Both the position numbers and the translations under genes were made by a program. From Bacteroidetes bacterium HGW-Bacteroidetes-16 (lineage in GTDB: Bacteria; Bacteroidota; Bacteroidia; Bacteroidales; F082), in NCBI GenBank assembly GCA_002840975.1, contig PHDN01000015.1:99192-147168 (forward strand): a stretch of DNA of 47,977 nucleotides, given 5' to 3'. Positions 18,635-26,815 of this stretch are shown here, in pieces (within the stretch, counting starts at the first letter, position 1; each line of letters starts with the position of its first letter). Under the pieces are notes generated by a model that was not told where the DNA came from, ran no database searches, and saw only the letters and a list, made by a program, of their open reading frames with translations.

Positions 18635-20263
18635 ATGATGATGAAAAAAAATTACTTTTCTTTTGCACTGATTGCCCTACTTTTCGGGTTTGGTGCTGCG
18701 AACGCGCAAAATATGGTACAGAATGGAGACCTGGAATTATGGACTGCCGGCGTTCCTGATAACTGGGATCATGTGGAGAACATTACCCAGGAGTCAATAA
18801 TAGTCTATAGTGGAACATATTCTGCAAAGCATCAGTCAGCAGCCAGCACGACTGATTTTGGTCATGAATATATTACGGGCATTACTGAAGGAAACGCCTA
18901 CACCTTAAGTTATTATTTTCTTGACAATGATGCGAATGCTAAAACAAGGTTGTGGTCAAAATTTCTTGATGCTTCCGGAGCTGTTGTTGGTGCAACCATC
19001 GAGTCCTCGTATTCAGTGGATGATCCTAACTGGGTACATTACAGTTCTTCTTTAATTGCACCTGTAGGCGCAACACAGTTTTATCTTGAAGTACGGGTTT
19101 ATAAGGAAGCTGCTGAAGGCGGATATGTTTATTATGATGAATTTAGTTTCACTGGTGACCAGACAGTTTTGCCGGAGCCAACTAATTACCCTACCAATTT
19201 TACTGCTTTAGCCTCAGGGTTAAGTATTGACCTCTCATGGTCAGACGCTGTTGGCGCACAATTGCCAAGAGCCTATCTGGTGCAAGGTGTTAAAGCGGGA
19301 GTAGTTGCAACTGCACCTGTTGATGGTATTGCAATTGCTGACGACCTTGACTGGACCGACGGAATAGCGACTGTAAATGTTGACTTTGGGTTGGAAGCTT
19401 ATGCTTTCTCAAATCTTCCGGGTAACCAGGAATTTTCATTCACCATCTATCCATTCACCAATGCAGGTGCCAATATTGATTACAAAACGGATGGAACTGT
19501 TCCGACAGCAACCGCCACCACGGCAAATGCTACCATCATCAACTTTGAAAACTTTTCGAGTGGTCTGGGGATTTGGACACCATATAATGTGATTGGTGAC
19601 CAGGAGTGGACTCAGTCAATATACGGTGGCATTACTTTTGCCAAGATGAGTGGCTATGCCGGTGCTCCATTCGAAAATGAAGACTGGTTGGTTTCACCTG
19701 TTATGAACCTCACGCTTTATGAAAATATTCAGTTTAGCTTTATAACAGCTACCAACTACTCTGGCCCTGCATTACAGTTGTATTATTCACAAGACTATCA
19801 GAGCGAGGAAAACCCAAATGACTATACCTGGACCGAGATTACAGATCAGGCAATGTGGTCAGAGGGATCGTTTGCCTGGGCAGAATCAGGTAATGTAACA
19901 TTGGATGCCTATGCCTCCTCTGCATTTTATTTGGGATATAGGTTTACTTCCAATGCTACCGAATCAGCCACCTGGGAAGTAACCGATTGCATGGTGATGG
20001 GTATCTTAAAAACAGGCATTCAGCAAAATGATGTTGTTACACTAACCATCTATCCAAACCCGGCTTCTGACATGGTTACAGTAATAGCTGATCAGGATGC
20101 AAAAGCCAGAATTGTGAACTTCATGGGACAAACTGTCATGGTTGTTCCGGTGGTAGCAGGTACCAACCAAATCCAGGTCAATGCCCTTACCGAAGGAATG
20201 TACTTGATTGAAATTACGTATTCAAATGGAACCAAAGCCATTAATCGATTGTTGGTGAATTAG
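18635..20263 (+). CDS. Secreted protein with choice-of-anchor J domain and T9SS sorting signal
   Basis: 542 residues. Signal peptide MMMKKNYFSFALIALLFGFG..ANAQ; N-terminal jelly-roll module (~25-170) opening with VQNGDLELWTAGVPDNWDH, a pattern seen in carbohydrate-binding-like domains; fibronectin-type segment (~180-285); choice-of-anchor J domain (~290-455, with ENEDWLVSPVMNL, the same signature as NNDWLITPEVNI in the preceding protein); and a C-terminal type A T9SS domain (IYPNPASDMVTV...GMYLIEITYSNG...NRLLVN). No enzyme motif. It follows the giant secreted protein and shares two of its modules, so the pair is probably functionally linked at the cell surface. The ligand is unknown. A strong terminator follows. 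Confidence 0.85.
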   Translation: MMMKKNYFSFALIALLFGFGAANAQNMVQNGDLELWTAGVPDNWDHVENITQESIIVYSGTYSAKHQSAASTTDFGHEYITGITEGNAYTLSYYFLDNDANAKTRLWSKFLDASGAVVGATIESSYSVDDPNWVHYSSSLIAPVGATQFYLEVRVYKEAAEGGYVYYDEFSFTGDQTVLPEPTNYPTNFTALASGLSIDLSWSDAVGAQLPRAYLVQGVKAGVVATAPVDGIAIADDLDWTDGIATVNVDFGLEAYAFSNLPGNQEFSFTIYPFTNAGANIDYKTDGTVPTATATTANATIINFENFSSGLGIWTPYNVIGDQEWTQSIYGGITFAKMSGYAGAPFENEDWLVSPVMNLTLYENIQFSFITATNYSGPALQLYYSQDYQSEENPNDYTWTEITDQAMWSEGSFAWAESGNVTLDAYASSAFYLGYRFTSNATESATWEVTDCMVMGILKTGIQQNDVVTLTIYPNPASDMVTVIADQDAKARIVNFMGQTVMVVPVVAGTNQIQVNALTEGMYLIEITYSNGTKAINRLLVN

Positions 20264-20281
20264 TTCCGGTTACATGTTCAT

Positions 20282-20314
20282 AAAAGCCCACCTTAGAAAT
20301 ATGGTGGGCTTTTT
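20282..20314 (+). terminator. Terminator after the second T9SS gene
   Basis: AAAAGCCCACC (20282-20292) pairs with GGTGGGCTTTT (20303-20313), 10-base loop, T-rich tail. Confidence 0.85.
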
Positions 20315-20399
20315 GTTGGTATGAATTTTGGATAATCTTCCTGTTTTTTTGTATACTTTTAATCACCTAATTTCGTTACCACAAACAAATGCGATCATC

Positions 20400-21953
20400 A
20401 TGAGAATGGTTCTGTCAATATTACTCTTGTGCATTTCACTGCATGTTTCATCTCAGGAAGTTAAGTCGGTGCGCCTTGAAATCCCTGCAGATGCAGATGC
20501 GGATAGTTATCATTTGGAACCCATCGGCCAAAATGGTGCACTCATTTTTTATGCCAGTAGCGAAGTTAACAAGGAGGGTGAACGCAATTGGTATTTTGGC
20601 CTTTTTGATGAGTTGCTCAACCAACAATGGCTCAAATTTGTTGCCATAAACGATCATGTGGAATTTGTTCAGTCCAGGGTGAATGGCAAAAGAATTCATT
20701 TGTTGTTCAGGAATACAGGAAAGTCGAAGAAAGACTTTGACTTCTACGAGATTGTTACCTATGACTCAAAAACACAGGCATTCGCATTGATTTCGGGAAC
20801 CATTCCCGAAAAGGCCGAAATAGCTGGTTTTGATGTGATTGACAACACCGCCTGCATCGCCATAAACCTGCACAAGAATGCCTCCGATTTGGTTATGGTC
20901 AGTTTGATAGATGGGGAGGTAGTACCCGTGCATCTGTTCGAAGATGACCTGAGTTCTATTATCCAGTTGGCGGTTGACAAGGAAGAGGGCCAGTTTATTG
21001 TAGCCGCAAAAGTGGTTAGTAATGGCCGTTACCTGAATGATGTGTTGAGGTTCTACGCACCAAAAGGAATCCTGTTAAGAGAACTTACCGTTGAGAATCC
21101 GGAAAGCATGAAGATGTTGCGTGATTTCATGATTTTCCCGAAAAAGGGAGGTGAGTTAGTCGTGCTGGGTACCTATGATTTAATTACCGGACGAATGGCT
21201 TCGCTTAAGGATTTGGAAGCCACAGAGGAAGCAAAAAGTGCGGGTTACTTTTTTCTGAAATTTACGGACAATAAACAAGCCTCCCTTCAATTTTATGACT
21301 TCATGACGTTTACAAATATCCAGGGCACCATGCAGGCACGTGAAATTGTAAATGCGCGCGTGGTAAACGATTCAACCGGTGAAAAAGAGAAGCACAAAGT
21401 GCTGACAGCTTATTTTCACCTTACTCAGCCGGTTGCCATGATGTCAGGTGGAAATTACATCCTTTCAACTGAAGTGTATAAGCCACAATATCAAATAGAA
21501 ACCAGAATGGAATATGATTACTATGGTCGTCCTTATCCCCGCACTTATTCTGTTTTTACGGGTTATCAATATTATGATGTGCTGGTTGCTTCTTTTTCTG
21601 AGGAAGGCAAATTGATTTGGGACAATGAGTTTGTAATCAAAAATGTACTGACGTATAAATTGAGAAGGCATTCAATTTTAGTAGCCGATGGCCCTTTACT
21701 TACCATTGGTTATGTAAATGAAGGGAAACTTTTTTCAAAAACCATACAAGGCGCTACCAACGTGAGTACCGATAGCAGCCCGGTGGCCGCCTCATTTGTA
21801 CGTGACAGGATAACTAAAGACGAAGACAATTTCATCATCCCCTGGTTTGGTCAGTACTATTTAATCTATGGAGAACAAAGCATTCGAAACCGATCACTGT
21901 CCAATCAGGATATGAGGACGGTATTTTATGTTAATAAAGTGGCTTTCCATTAA
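20400..21953 (+). CDS. Exported protein of unknown function
   Basis: 517 residues from the ATG at 20400, which gives the signal peptide MRMVLSILLLCISLHVSSQ; the longer frame from 20328 adds 24 residues ahead of it. The mature protein is beta-rich, with repeated strand-turn patterns such as GALIFYASSEVNKEGERNWYFGLFDE and KIHLLFRN-type segments that suggest a propeller-like fold, but I see no known family signature, no C-terminal T9SS domain and no lipobox. A YYGRPYPRTY segment lies near residue 410. It is followed after 15 bases by a methyltransferase gene and probably forms a unit with it. A possible promoter with TACTTTTA at 20354-20361 is weak. Function unknown. Confidence 0.7.
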   Translation: MRMVLSILLLCISLHVSSQEVKSVRLEIPADADADSYHLEPIGQNGALIFYASSEVNKEGERNWYFGLFDELLNQQWLKFVAINDHVEFVQSRVNGKRIHLLFRNTGKSKKDFDFYEIVTYDSKTQAFALISGTIPEKAEIAGFDVIDNTACIAINLHKNASDLVMVSLIDGEVVPVHLFEDDLSSIIQLAVDKEEGQFIVAAKVVSNGRYLNDVLRFYAPKGILLRELTVENPESMKMLRDFMIFPKKGGELVVLGTYDLITGRMASLKDLEATEEAKSAGYFFLKFTDNKQASLQFYDFMTFTNIQGTMQAREIVNARVVNDSTGEKEKHKVLTAYFHLTQPVAMMSGGNYILSTEVYKPQYQIETRMEYDYYGRPYPRTYSVFTGYQYYDVLVASFSEEGKLIWDNEFVIKNVLTYKLRRHSILVADGPLLTIGYVNEGKLFSKTIQGATNVSTDSSPVAASFVRDRITKDEDNFIIPWFGQYYLIYGEQSIRNRSLSNQDMRTVFYVNKVAFH

Positions 21954-21968
21954 AAAGAAATTTGTTCC

Positions 21969-22763
21969 ATGATAAAAATGATATTTCTGGCACGGCGCTA
22001 TTTAAATTACCTCTTCACTTCAAAAACCCGGTATACCATCCATTCGCCTTTTGTTTATCAATTGGTTCACGAGGTGCTTCGCGATCCCACTCAATATCAG
22101 GATTACCAGGTTCTTGATTCGGTACGAAAAAGCCTTTTAGAAAATACCAATTTGATTGAGACTGTAGATTTCGGGACAGGAGCCGGCGAGAGGAAATACT
22201 CAACTTCGGTTCACCCGGTTGGGAAACTGGTGAAACTCCGTAGTCACCGAAAAGCGCAACTTGAAATGTTATATCGCCTGGTAAGACATTTTAAACCGCG
22301 TACATTGCTGGAGTTTGGGACCGCTGCAGGAGTAAGCGGATCCTATTTAAAAATGGCTCATCCGGGTTCCAGAATGATCACCATGGAGGGATGCTCAGGA
22401 TTGGCTGCTGTGGCTGAATCCGTTTTTGGTGATTTAAAGCTGTCGGGCATTCAGGTTTTGGTTGGCGATTTTGACGCATTGCTTCCATCGGTTTTGCAGC
22501 AACTCGATCAGCTTGATTTTGTTTTTTTTGATGGAAATCACCGTAAAGAACCAACATTAAATTATTTTTACCGTTGTTTGCCGCTTACCAATGAATCATC
22601 GGTATTTATTTTTGATGATATACATTGGTCGCCCGGAATGGAAGCCGCCTGGGAGGAGATTAAAAAAGAGGATGCGGTTTCACTTACCATCGATTTATTT
22701 TGGTTTGGCATGGTGTTTTTTAGAAAAGGGATTCAAAAACAGGACTTCACAATTCGGTATTAA
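21969..22763 (+). CDS. Class I SAM-dependent methyltransferase (O-methyltransferase-like)
   Basis: 264 residues. The N-terminus (FLARRYLNYLFTSKTRYTIHSPFVYQLV) is a helical extension I associate with a Bacteroidota family of class I methyltransferases. The Rossmann core starts at ~110 with motif I LLEFGTAAGVSGSYLKMAHP, continues with MITMEGCSG (the acidic residue that binds the SAM ribose) and LDFVFFDGNHRKEPTLNYF, matching the FIDGDH-type motif of catechol O-methyltransferase-like enzymes. The substrate is unknown. Only 15 bases separate it from the preceding exported-protein gene; an ABC ATPase with its own promoter follows. The start at 21969 could equally be the ATG three codons on. Confidence 0.8.
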   Translation: MIKMIFLARRYLNYLFTSKTRYTIHSPFVYQLVHEVLRDPTQYQDYQVLDSVRKSLLENTNLIETVDFGTGAGERKYSTSVHPVGKLVKLRSHRKAQLEMLYRLVRHFKPRTLLEFGTAAGVSGSYLKMAHPGSRMITMEGCSGLAAVAESVFGDLKLSGIQVLVGDFDALLPSVLQQLDQLDFVFFDGNHRKEPTLNYFYRCLPLTNESSVFIFDDIHWSPGMEAAWEEIKKEDAVSLTIDLFWFGMVFFRKGIQKQDFTIRY

Positions 22764-22766
22764 ATG

Positions 22767-22797
22767 TTGGGTACAATCAGGTAAATGAGTAGTTTTG
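22767..22797 (+). promoter_or_regulatory. Promoter of the ABC ATPase gene
   Basis: TTGG at 22767-22770, 19-base spacer, TAGTTTTG at 22790-22797 (full TAnnTTTG match). The start codon at 22823 follows after a leader of about 19 bases. Confidence 0.65.
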
Positions 22798-22822
22798 GCA
22801 CTCTGGTATTAGATGAATGTAT

Positions 22823-23557
22823 ATGAAAAAAGAAATCATCAATTTAAAACAGGTTTGTAGGTACTATCAGGTAGGAACAGAAACCGTTAAGGCTTTACGC
22901 AATATCGACTTATCTATTTATCAAAATGAGTTTGTCGCTTTAATGGGTCCATCAGGATCGGGCAAATCAACCATGATGAATTTGCTGGGATGTTTGGATA
23001 CCTCCACTTCGGGAAGCTATTTTCTGAATGGAGTGGATGTAAGTAAGATGACGGACAACGAATTGGCCGATGTTAGGAACAAGGAAATAGGGTTTATTTT
23101 TCAGACCTTTAATTTGCTTCCCCGATCTACGGCCCTCGAAAATGTGATGCTGCCGTTAATTTATGCGGGTAAAAACAAACATCAACGCCTGCAAATGGCG
23201 GAGCTGGCATTAAATCAGGTGCAGCTATCAGATAGGATGACCCATCGTCCAAACGAATTGTCGGGTGGACAAAGGCAGCGGGTGGCCATCGCACGTGCTC
23301 TGGTCAACAACCCGTCCATCGTGTTAGCAGACGAACCTACCGGTAACCTGGATTCCAGAACCTCCATCGAAATCATGGGATTGCTGGAAGAAATCCACAG
23401 GTTGGGAAACACCATTATCGTGGTCACCCACGAGGAGGACATCGCCTTACATGCACATCGGATTATTCGCATGATTGATGGGGAAATTGCTTCGGATGTG
23501 CAAAATAAGCACATTAAAACGATAAAGGATTACCAGTTGGTGAATGAAGCTGGATAA
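22823..23557 (+). CDS. ABC transporter ATP-binding protein, MacB/LolD type
   Basis: 244-residue cytoplasmic ATPase subunit. Walker [11 protein letters not shown]-loop region [14 protein letters not shown], signature [15 protein letters not shown], Walker [14 protein letters not shown] and the switch histidine in VVTHEED are all present. The QTFNLLPR and [10 protein letters not shown] versions are those of the MacB/LolD/FtsE group, which act in mechanotransmission (lipoprotein sorting, peptide or drug efflux) with FtsX-fold permeases. No permease gene is adjacent, so its partner lies elsewhere. The start at 22823 is preferred to an in-frame ATG two codons earlier because [11 protein letters not shown] matches the family's N-terminus. 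It is followed after 28 bases by the cobalamin adenosyltransferase gene. Confidence 0.92.
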   Translation: MKKEIINLKQVCRYYQVGTETVKALRNIDLSIYQNEFVALMGPSGSGKSTMMNLLGCLDTSTSGSYFLNGVDVSKMTDNELADVRNKEIGFIFQTFNLLPRSTALENVMLPLIYAGKNKHQRLQMAELALNQVQLSDRMTHRPNELSGGQRQRVAIARALVNNPSIVLADEPTGNLDSRTSIEIMGLLEEIHRLGNTIIVVTHEEDIALHAHRIIRMIDGEIASDVQNKHIKTIKDYQLVNEAG

Positions 23558-23585
23558 AACTATTTTTTTTGTTAATTGAATAGGG

Positions 23586-24146
23586 ATGAGCAACAATTGG
23601 AAAATATATACAAAAACAGGGGATGCCGGGGAAACCTCGCTGATAGGGGGAAGCCGTGTAGCGAAAGACAATTTGAGGATTGAATGTTATGGAACCGTTG
23701 ATGAACTGGTCTCATGGATTGGTTTGATCCGCGATCAGGAGGCATCTTCACACTGGATGTCGGTTTTGATTGAGGTCCAGGACCGACTTTTCACTATCGA
23801 ATCGCTTCTGGCACACGATGGAACCGATTTGTTGAATCCACTGCCTGTTTTACACGAACAGGATGTGGTATTTCTTGAAAATCAAATTGATATAATGAAT
23901 GAGGGATTGGCGGATTTAAGCTCGTTTATCCTTTCAGGTGGTCACACCGTGGTCTCCTATTGTCATATTGCCCGTACAGTTTGCCGACGTGCCGAAAGGC
24001 TGGTGATCAAGCTGGCTCGCACCGATTCTATTGATCTGTTAAACATTAAATACCTGAATCGGTTGTCTGATTATCTGTTTGTATTGTCGCGCCGGATTTC
24101 GTATGACCAGGGAGCCGTGGAAACCCTTTGGAAACCGAGATTTTAG
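23586..24146 (+). CDS. Cob(I)alamin adenosyltransferase, PduO type
   Basis: Transfers the adenosyl group of ATP to cob(I)alamin to make the coenzyme B12 used by mutases and other AdoCbl enzymes. 186 residues. The ATP-binding N-terminus reads TKTGDAGETSLIGGSRVAKD, followed by RIECYGTVDELVSWIGLIRD; the second half holds FILSGGHTVVSYCHIARTVCRRAERLV and LNRLSDYLFVLSRRI, the canonical PduO-family signatures including the RxxxRRAER helix. Length is normal for the stand-alone family. It shares strand with the ABC ATPase 28 bases upstream and is probably co-transcribed. No methylmalonyl-CoA mutase is in the window. Confidence 0.92.
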   Translation: MSNNWKIYTKTGDAGETSLIGGSRVAKDNLRIECYGTVDELVSWIGLIRDQEASSHWMSVLIEVQDRLFTIESLLAHDGTDLLNPLPVLHEQDVVFLENQIDIMNEGLADLSSFILSGGHTVVSYCHIARTVCRRAERLVIKLARTDSIDLLNIKYLNRLSDYLFVLSRRISYDQGAVETLWKPRF

Positions 24147-24173
24147 TAAAGATCAGCTACCAAAAGAAAAAGG

Positions 24174-24203
24174 TTGGAATAGATAAAAAAAAAATTATTT
24201 TTG
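24174..24203 (+). promoter_or_regulatory. Promoter of the DUF2795 gene
   Basis: TTGG at 24174-24177, 18-base spacer, TATTTTTG at 24196-24203 (full -7 match). The ATG lies 28 bases further on. Confidence 0.6.
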
Positions 24204-24231
24204 CAAAAATATTAACTAAACCGGGAAGAAG

Positions 24232-24453
24232 ATGTATTGGACTTTAGAATTGGCCTCAAAACTTGAGGATGCCCCCTGGCCAGCCACCAAAGAGGAGCTT
24301 GTAGAATGGGCCGTTCGCACAGGTGCGCCTAGTGAAGTGGTCGAAAATCTGATAGAAATTGAGGATGAAGGTGAAGTGTACGACCGAATTGAGGATCTAT
24401 GGCCTGACTATCCCACAAAAGAAGATTTCTTTTTTAATGAAGAAGAGTATTAA
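24232..24453 (+). CDS. Small DUF2795 family protein
   Basis: A 73-residue acidic protein beginning MYWTLELASKLEDAPWPATKEELVEWAVRTGAP and ending DLWPDYPTKEDFFFNEEEY. The A-P-W-P-A-T-K-x-E-L-x-E-W-A-x-R-x-G pattern is the DUF2795 signature common across Bacteroidota. Function is unknown. It has its own promoter and a bidirectional terminator behind it, so it is a single-gene unit; the acidic composition suggests a soluble, probably abundant cytoplasmic protein. Confidence 0.85.
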   Translation: MYWTLELASKLEDAPWPATKEELVEWAVRTGAPSEVVENLIEIEDEGEVYDRIEDLWPDYPTKEDFFFNEEEY

Positions 24454-24469
24454 ACCGCAAGCACTTAAA

Positions 24470-24510
24470 AAAAAATAGAAAGCTGCCTCAAGGCAGCTTT
24501 TTCTATTTTC
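24470..24510. terminator. Bidirectional terminator between DUF2795 gene and methyltransferase
   Basis: AGCTGCCT (24481-24488) and AGGCAGCT (24491-24498) form the core, flanked by an A run at 24467-24475 and a T run at 24499-24507, so it can end transcripts from both sides. It overlaps the stop codon of the minus-strand methyltransferase (24503-24505). Confidence 0.85.
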
Positions 24511-25573
24511 TTGAACACTGAAACAAGGTATGACTCACCCCGATATCGTCAATAATTCTGTCGATTTTCAACCCTGATTTTTCAACCAAAGCCATCATAT
24601 CCCTTGAATGGTACATCTGGCTATTACCATTTGCCAGAGCGGTAAAATAAAGCGAAGTCGCATGCAAACTGTAGGTTGATGCTTCAAACGCTTGCCGATC
24701 CCAATAAGTTTCAAGTATAAACAACGATCCATTTTCGTCCAGGGCATTGTATGAGCGTTTGAGCAGGCTCAGGATTTCTTCCTGCGAAAAGCAATCCAGG
24801 AACTGGCTCATCCAAATGGCATCATATCCTGTTGGAAATGGGATACTTCCATCAAGTAGATTAAGCGCATGGGTCGAAATACGGGACGAAAAACCAGCTT
24901 CTTCAATGTTTTTCGCGGCTTCAGCAACCTGACCGGGAAGATCAAGGATGGTGAGAAAAATATCGGGGATGTTCCGGGCACAGTAAATTGAAAACTTGCC
25001 GGTATTTCCACCCACATCCAGCATTTTTTTTGGATTTGCTGCAAAAACAGGTGGCAGCACTTCAGGAAAGGCATAATCAGAATAAAAGTGGTCGAAAGCA
25101 AACCAGCTTTTCCGCACCTTTCCAGGTAACTCAGCCAGGGCTTCATATACTGTATTCCACTCGCCAAATACGGAAAGTCCTTTTGGTTTCCCCTGCAAAA
25201 TGGATTCCTGAAGCTGAAACATTCCCAAATAGTTTACATCATTTACAAAATCCATATTTACCCTCGAGAGCTCGTCCCTAAGTAAAAAGTAACCGGTTTT
25301 GGTGATAGTATATTGATCTTCCACAACCTGTACCATCTCAAGGCTTAACCCGGCTTCGAGCAGCACTTTTACACCGTAAACCGACAACCCGAGTTCCTTC
25401 GCTATTTCCTCTGTTGTTGCTCCTGAGTGACGGTTTTTAAGCAGGTATTCTAATATTCCTAAATCGCGTAATGCTTTCGCCGCCTGAAACATAATGGGAC
25501 CAAATGCGATCTTTTGCGCATCGAATTTGGCTTGTAAAGCGGTTTTGTTATCGTTACCGTGGGTTATTTTCAT
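24503..25573 (-). CDS. SAM-dependent O-methyltransferase of the aryl-polyene-type cluster
   Basis: 356-residue enzyme with the two-part layout of family-2 O-methyltransferases: an N-terminal dimerisation/winged-helix domain (about 25-110, LGILEYLLKNRHSGATTEEIAKELGLS) and a C-terminal class I Rossmann domain, with motif I KMLDVGGNTGKFSIYCARN at ~183, the ribose-binding ILDLPGQ, and the post-I region YDAIWMSQFLDCFSQEEI, close to the DxWxxxxxLHHW layout seen in this family. Last gene of the minus-strand cluster; it begins 10 bases after the preceding acyltransferase and ends in a strong terminator. In flexirubin and xanthomonadin-type pathways a methyltransferase caps the aryl head group, so methylation of the phenolic OH of a coumaroyl-derived chain is the likely role (inference). 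Confidence 0.85.
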   Translation of the reverse strand: MKITHGNDNKTALQAKFDAQKIAFGPIMFQAAKALRDLGILEYLLKNRHSGATTEEIAKELGLSVYGVKVLLEAGLSLEMVQVVEDQYTITKTGYFLLRDELSRVNMDFVNDVNYLGMFQLQESILQGKPKGLSVFGEWNTVYEALAELPGKVRKSWFAFDHFYSDYAFPEVLPPVFAANPKKMLDVGGNTGKFSIYCARNIPDIFLTILDLPGQVAEAAKNIEEAGFSSRISTHALNLLDGSIPFPTGYDAIWMSQFLDCFSQEEILSLLKRSYNALDENGSLFILETYWDRQAFEASTYSLHATSLYFTALANGNSQMYHSRDMMALVEKSGLKIDRIIDDIGVSHTLFQCSRK

Positions 25574-25583
25574 GATGCAAAGT

Positions 25584-26468
25584 TTATTTCCAAAAGTAAT
25601 AGTAATTAAACCATTGTTCGGGGTGTTGACGGATGGTTTTTGTTAAAAATAATGTGTAATCGCTAAGAGCGGAATTCAAAGAAAGTTCAAATGATGCCCT
25701 TTGTGATGGATAGGTTTTGGGTGATGAGGCATAGAAATGATAATGTAATTTTGGCTTTCTGATGGCAGAGATAAAGGTCATGGGTTTGTTGTATTTAATG
25801 GCCAGACTAAACGGACCGGCTGGAAAATCAGCTTCATGGCCCATCAGGTTCATGGTGACCGTTTTGGATCCCGGGAGGAAACGGTCGCCATGTATGGCAA
25901 TCAATTCGTTTTTTTCCATCGCTTCTCTGATGGCAAACAGATGAGAAAGATCCTCTTTGATGGGAATAATATGCATCGACTTTTGTGTCATCACCTCATC
26001 CAACATGGTTTTGATTTTTTCGTGCTCCGATTCAAGCATCACAATATGCACCTTGGCTTTGATTCGTTTGAGCAGATGTCCGGCTATTTCCCAGTTGCCC
26101 ATGTGTGACCCTACAATAAACCCTCCTTTATCGGCGGCCATCTGATGCAGGAATTCCTCTCCTTCAAATTCAAAGGTAAACCGCGAGTTAAGTCCTGCCA
26201 TCAATGCTACCTTGTCGATCAGCACCTGACCAAAAACATAGTTGTTTTTAAATAAATAGAAAAAGCTTTTTAATGGATTAAATCCCAAAATACGATGAAA
26301 ATAAAAGTACATCGGCTCTCGGGCTTTAGGTGAAAACAGTACAAAATACGGAGCCACTAGAACAAGCAAGCCATAAGCCGCTTTTAAACCAATATATTTC
26401 AATAAAAAAACAAAAACGCCATTACCTGCCGCCCCACCACGGGTTTTGCCTTCCCATTGAACGGTCAT
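25584..26468 (-). CDS. LpxL/HtrB-type lysophospholipid acyltransferase
   Basis: 294-residue membrane-associated acyltransferase. An N-terminal hydrophobic segment (~18-48) is followed by the catalytic motif SHMGNWE (H122-x4-E127), the HX4(D/E) of the LpxL/HtrB family, and later HGDRFLPGSKTVTMNLMGHEADFPAGPFSLAIKYNKP, which matches the family's second conserved block. LpxL proteins transfer acyl groups to lipid A; relatives in aryl-polyene clusters are thought to join the finished chain to a lipid. Its start codon shares one base with the acyl carrier protein stop codon region (ACP 26468-26719), so translation is coupled to the ACP, which fits an ACP-bound acyl donor. Length is normal. Confidence 0.88.
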   Translation of the reverse strand: MTVQWEGKTRGGAAGNGVFVFLLKYIGLKAAYGLLVLVAPYFVLFSPKAREPMYFYFHRILGFNPLKSFFYLFKNNYVFGQVLIDKVALMAGLNSRFTFEFEGEEFLHQMAADKGGFIVGSHMGNWEIAGHLLKRIKAKVHIVMLESEHEKIKTMLDEVMTQKSMHIIPIKEDLSHLFAIREAMEKNELIAIHGDRFLPGSKTVTMNLMGHEADFPAGPFSLAIKYNKPMTFISAIRKPKLHYHFYASSPKTYPSQRASFELSLNSALSDYTLFLTKTIRQHPEQWFNYYYFWK

Positions 26469-26719
26469 TAGTTCTCTTTGTAATCAATAACAAATTGATA
26501 AAGATCACGCAGGGTAATGATTTTCCCCAAATGTTCACTGGTTACTTTCACGCCAAAGTTGTTTTCCAAAATAACGGCAATATCAACAAAATCAAGACTT
26601 TCAATGTCCAAATCGTCTTTAAGAGATGCATTCTGAACAAGCTGATGTTGCTCAAGCTCAAACTCTTCGATTAAAAAAGTATTTATTTTAAGTATGGTTT
26701 CTTCTCTGTCTACCATCAT
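26468..26719 (-). CDS. Acyl carrier protein
   Basis: 83 residues with the phosphopantetheine site DLDIESLDFVD; Ser41 is the attachment residue. Four-helix pattern and acidic character match dedicated ACPs. It differs from a housekeeping ACP in having DLDIES rather than DLGADS. It lies between the ketosynthase gene (96 bases upstream) and the LpxL-type acyltransferase (start overlapping this stop). It probably carries the growing aryl chain. A -7 element in the 96-base gap could give it extra transcription. Confidence 0.92.
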   Translation of the reverse strand: MMVDREETILKINTFLIEEFELEQHQLVQNASLKDDLDIESLDFVDIAVILENNFGVKVTSEHLGKIITLRDLYQFVIDYKEN

Positions 26720-26741
26720 ACGGATTTCAAGTTTTAGATGG

Positions 26742-26749
26742 CAAAAATA
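26742..26749 (-). promoter_or_regulatory. Possible internal promoter upstream of the ACP gene
   Basis: TATTTTTG on the minus strand (rc of 26742-26749) matches the -7 element; ATGG (rc of 26769-26772) stands 19 bases ahead, a poor -33. It may raise expression of ACP, acyltransferase and methyltransferase relative to the upstream genes. Confidence 0.35.
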
Positions 26750-26815
26750 ACATAATCTGGTTTCATTCCCATCAATCTTTGCTTATTATTCTACTATCAA
26801 CCTGATATTTTTTGA

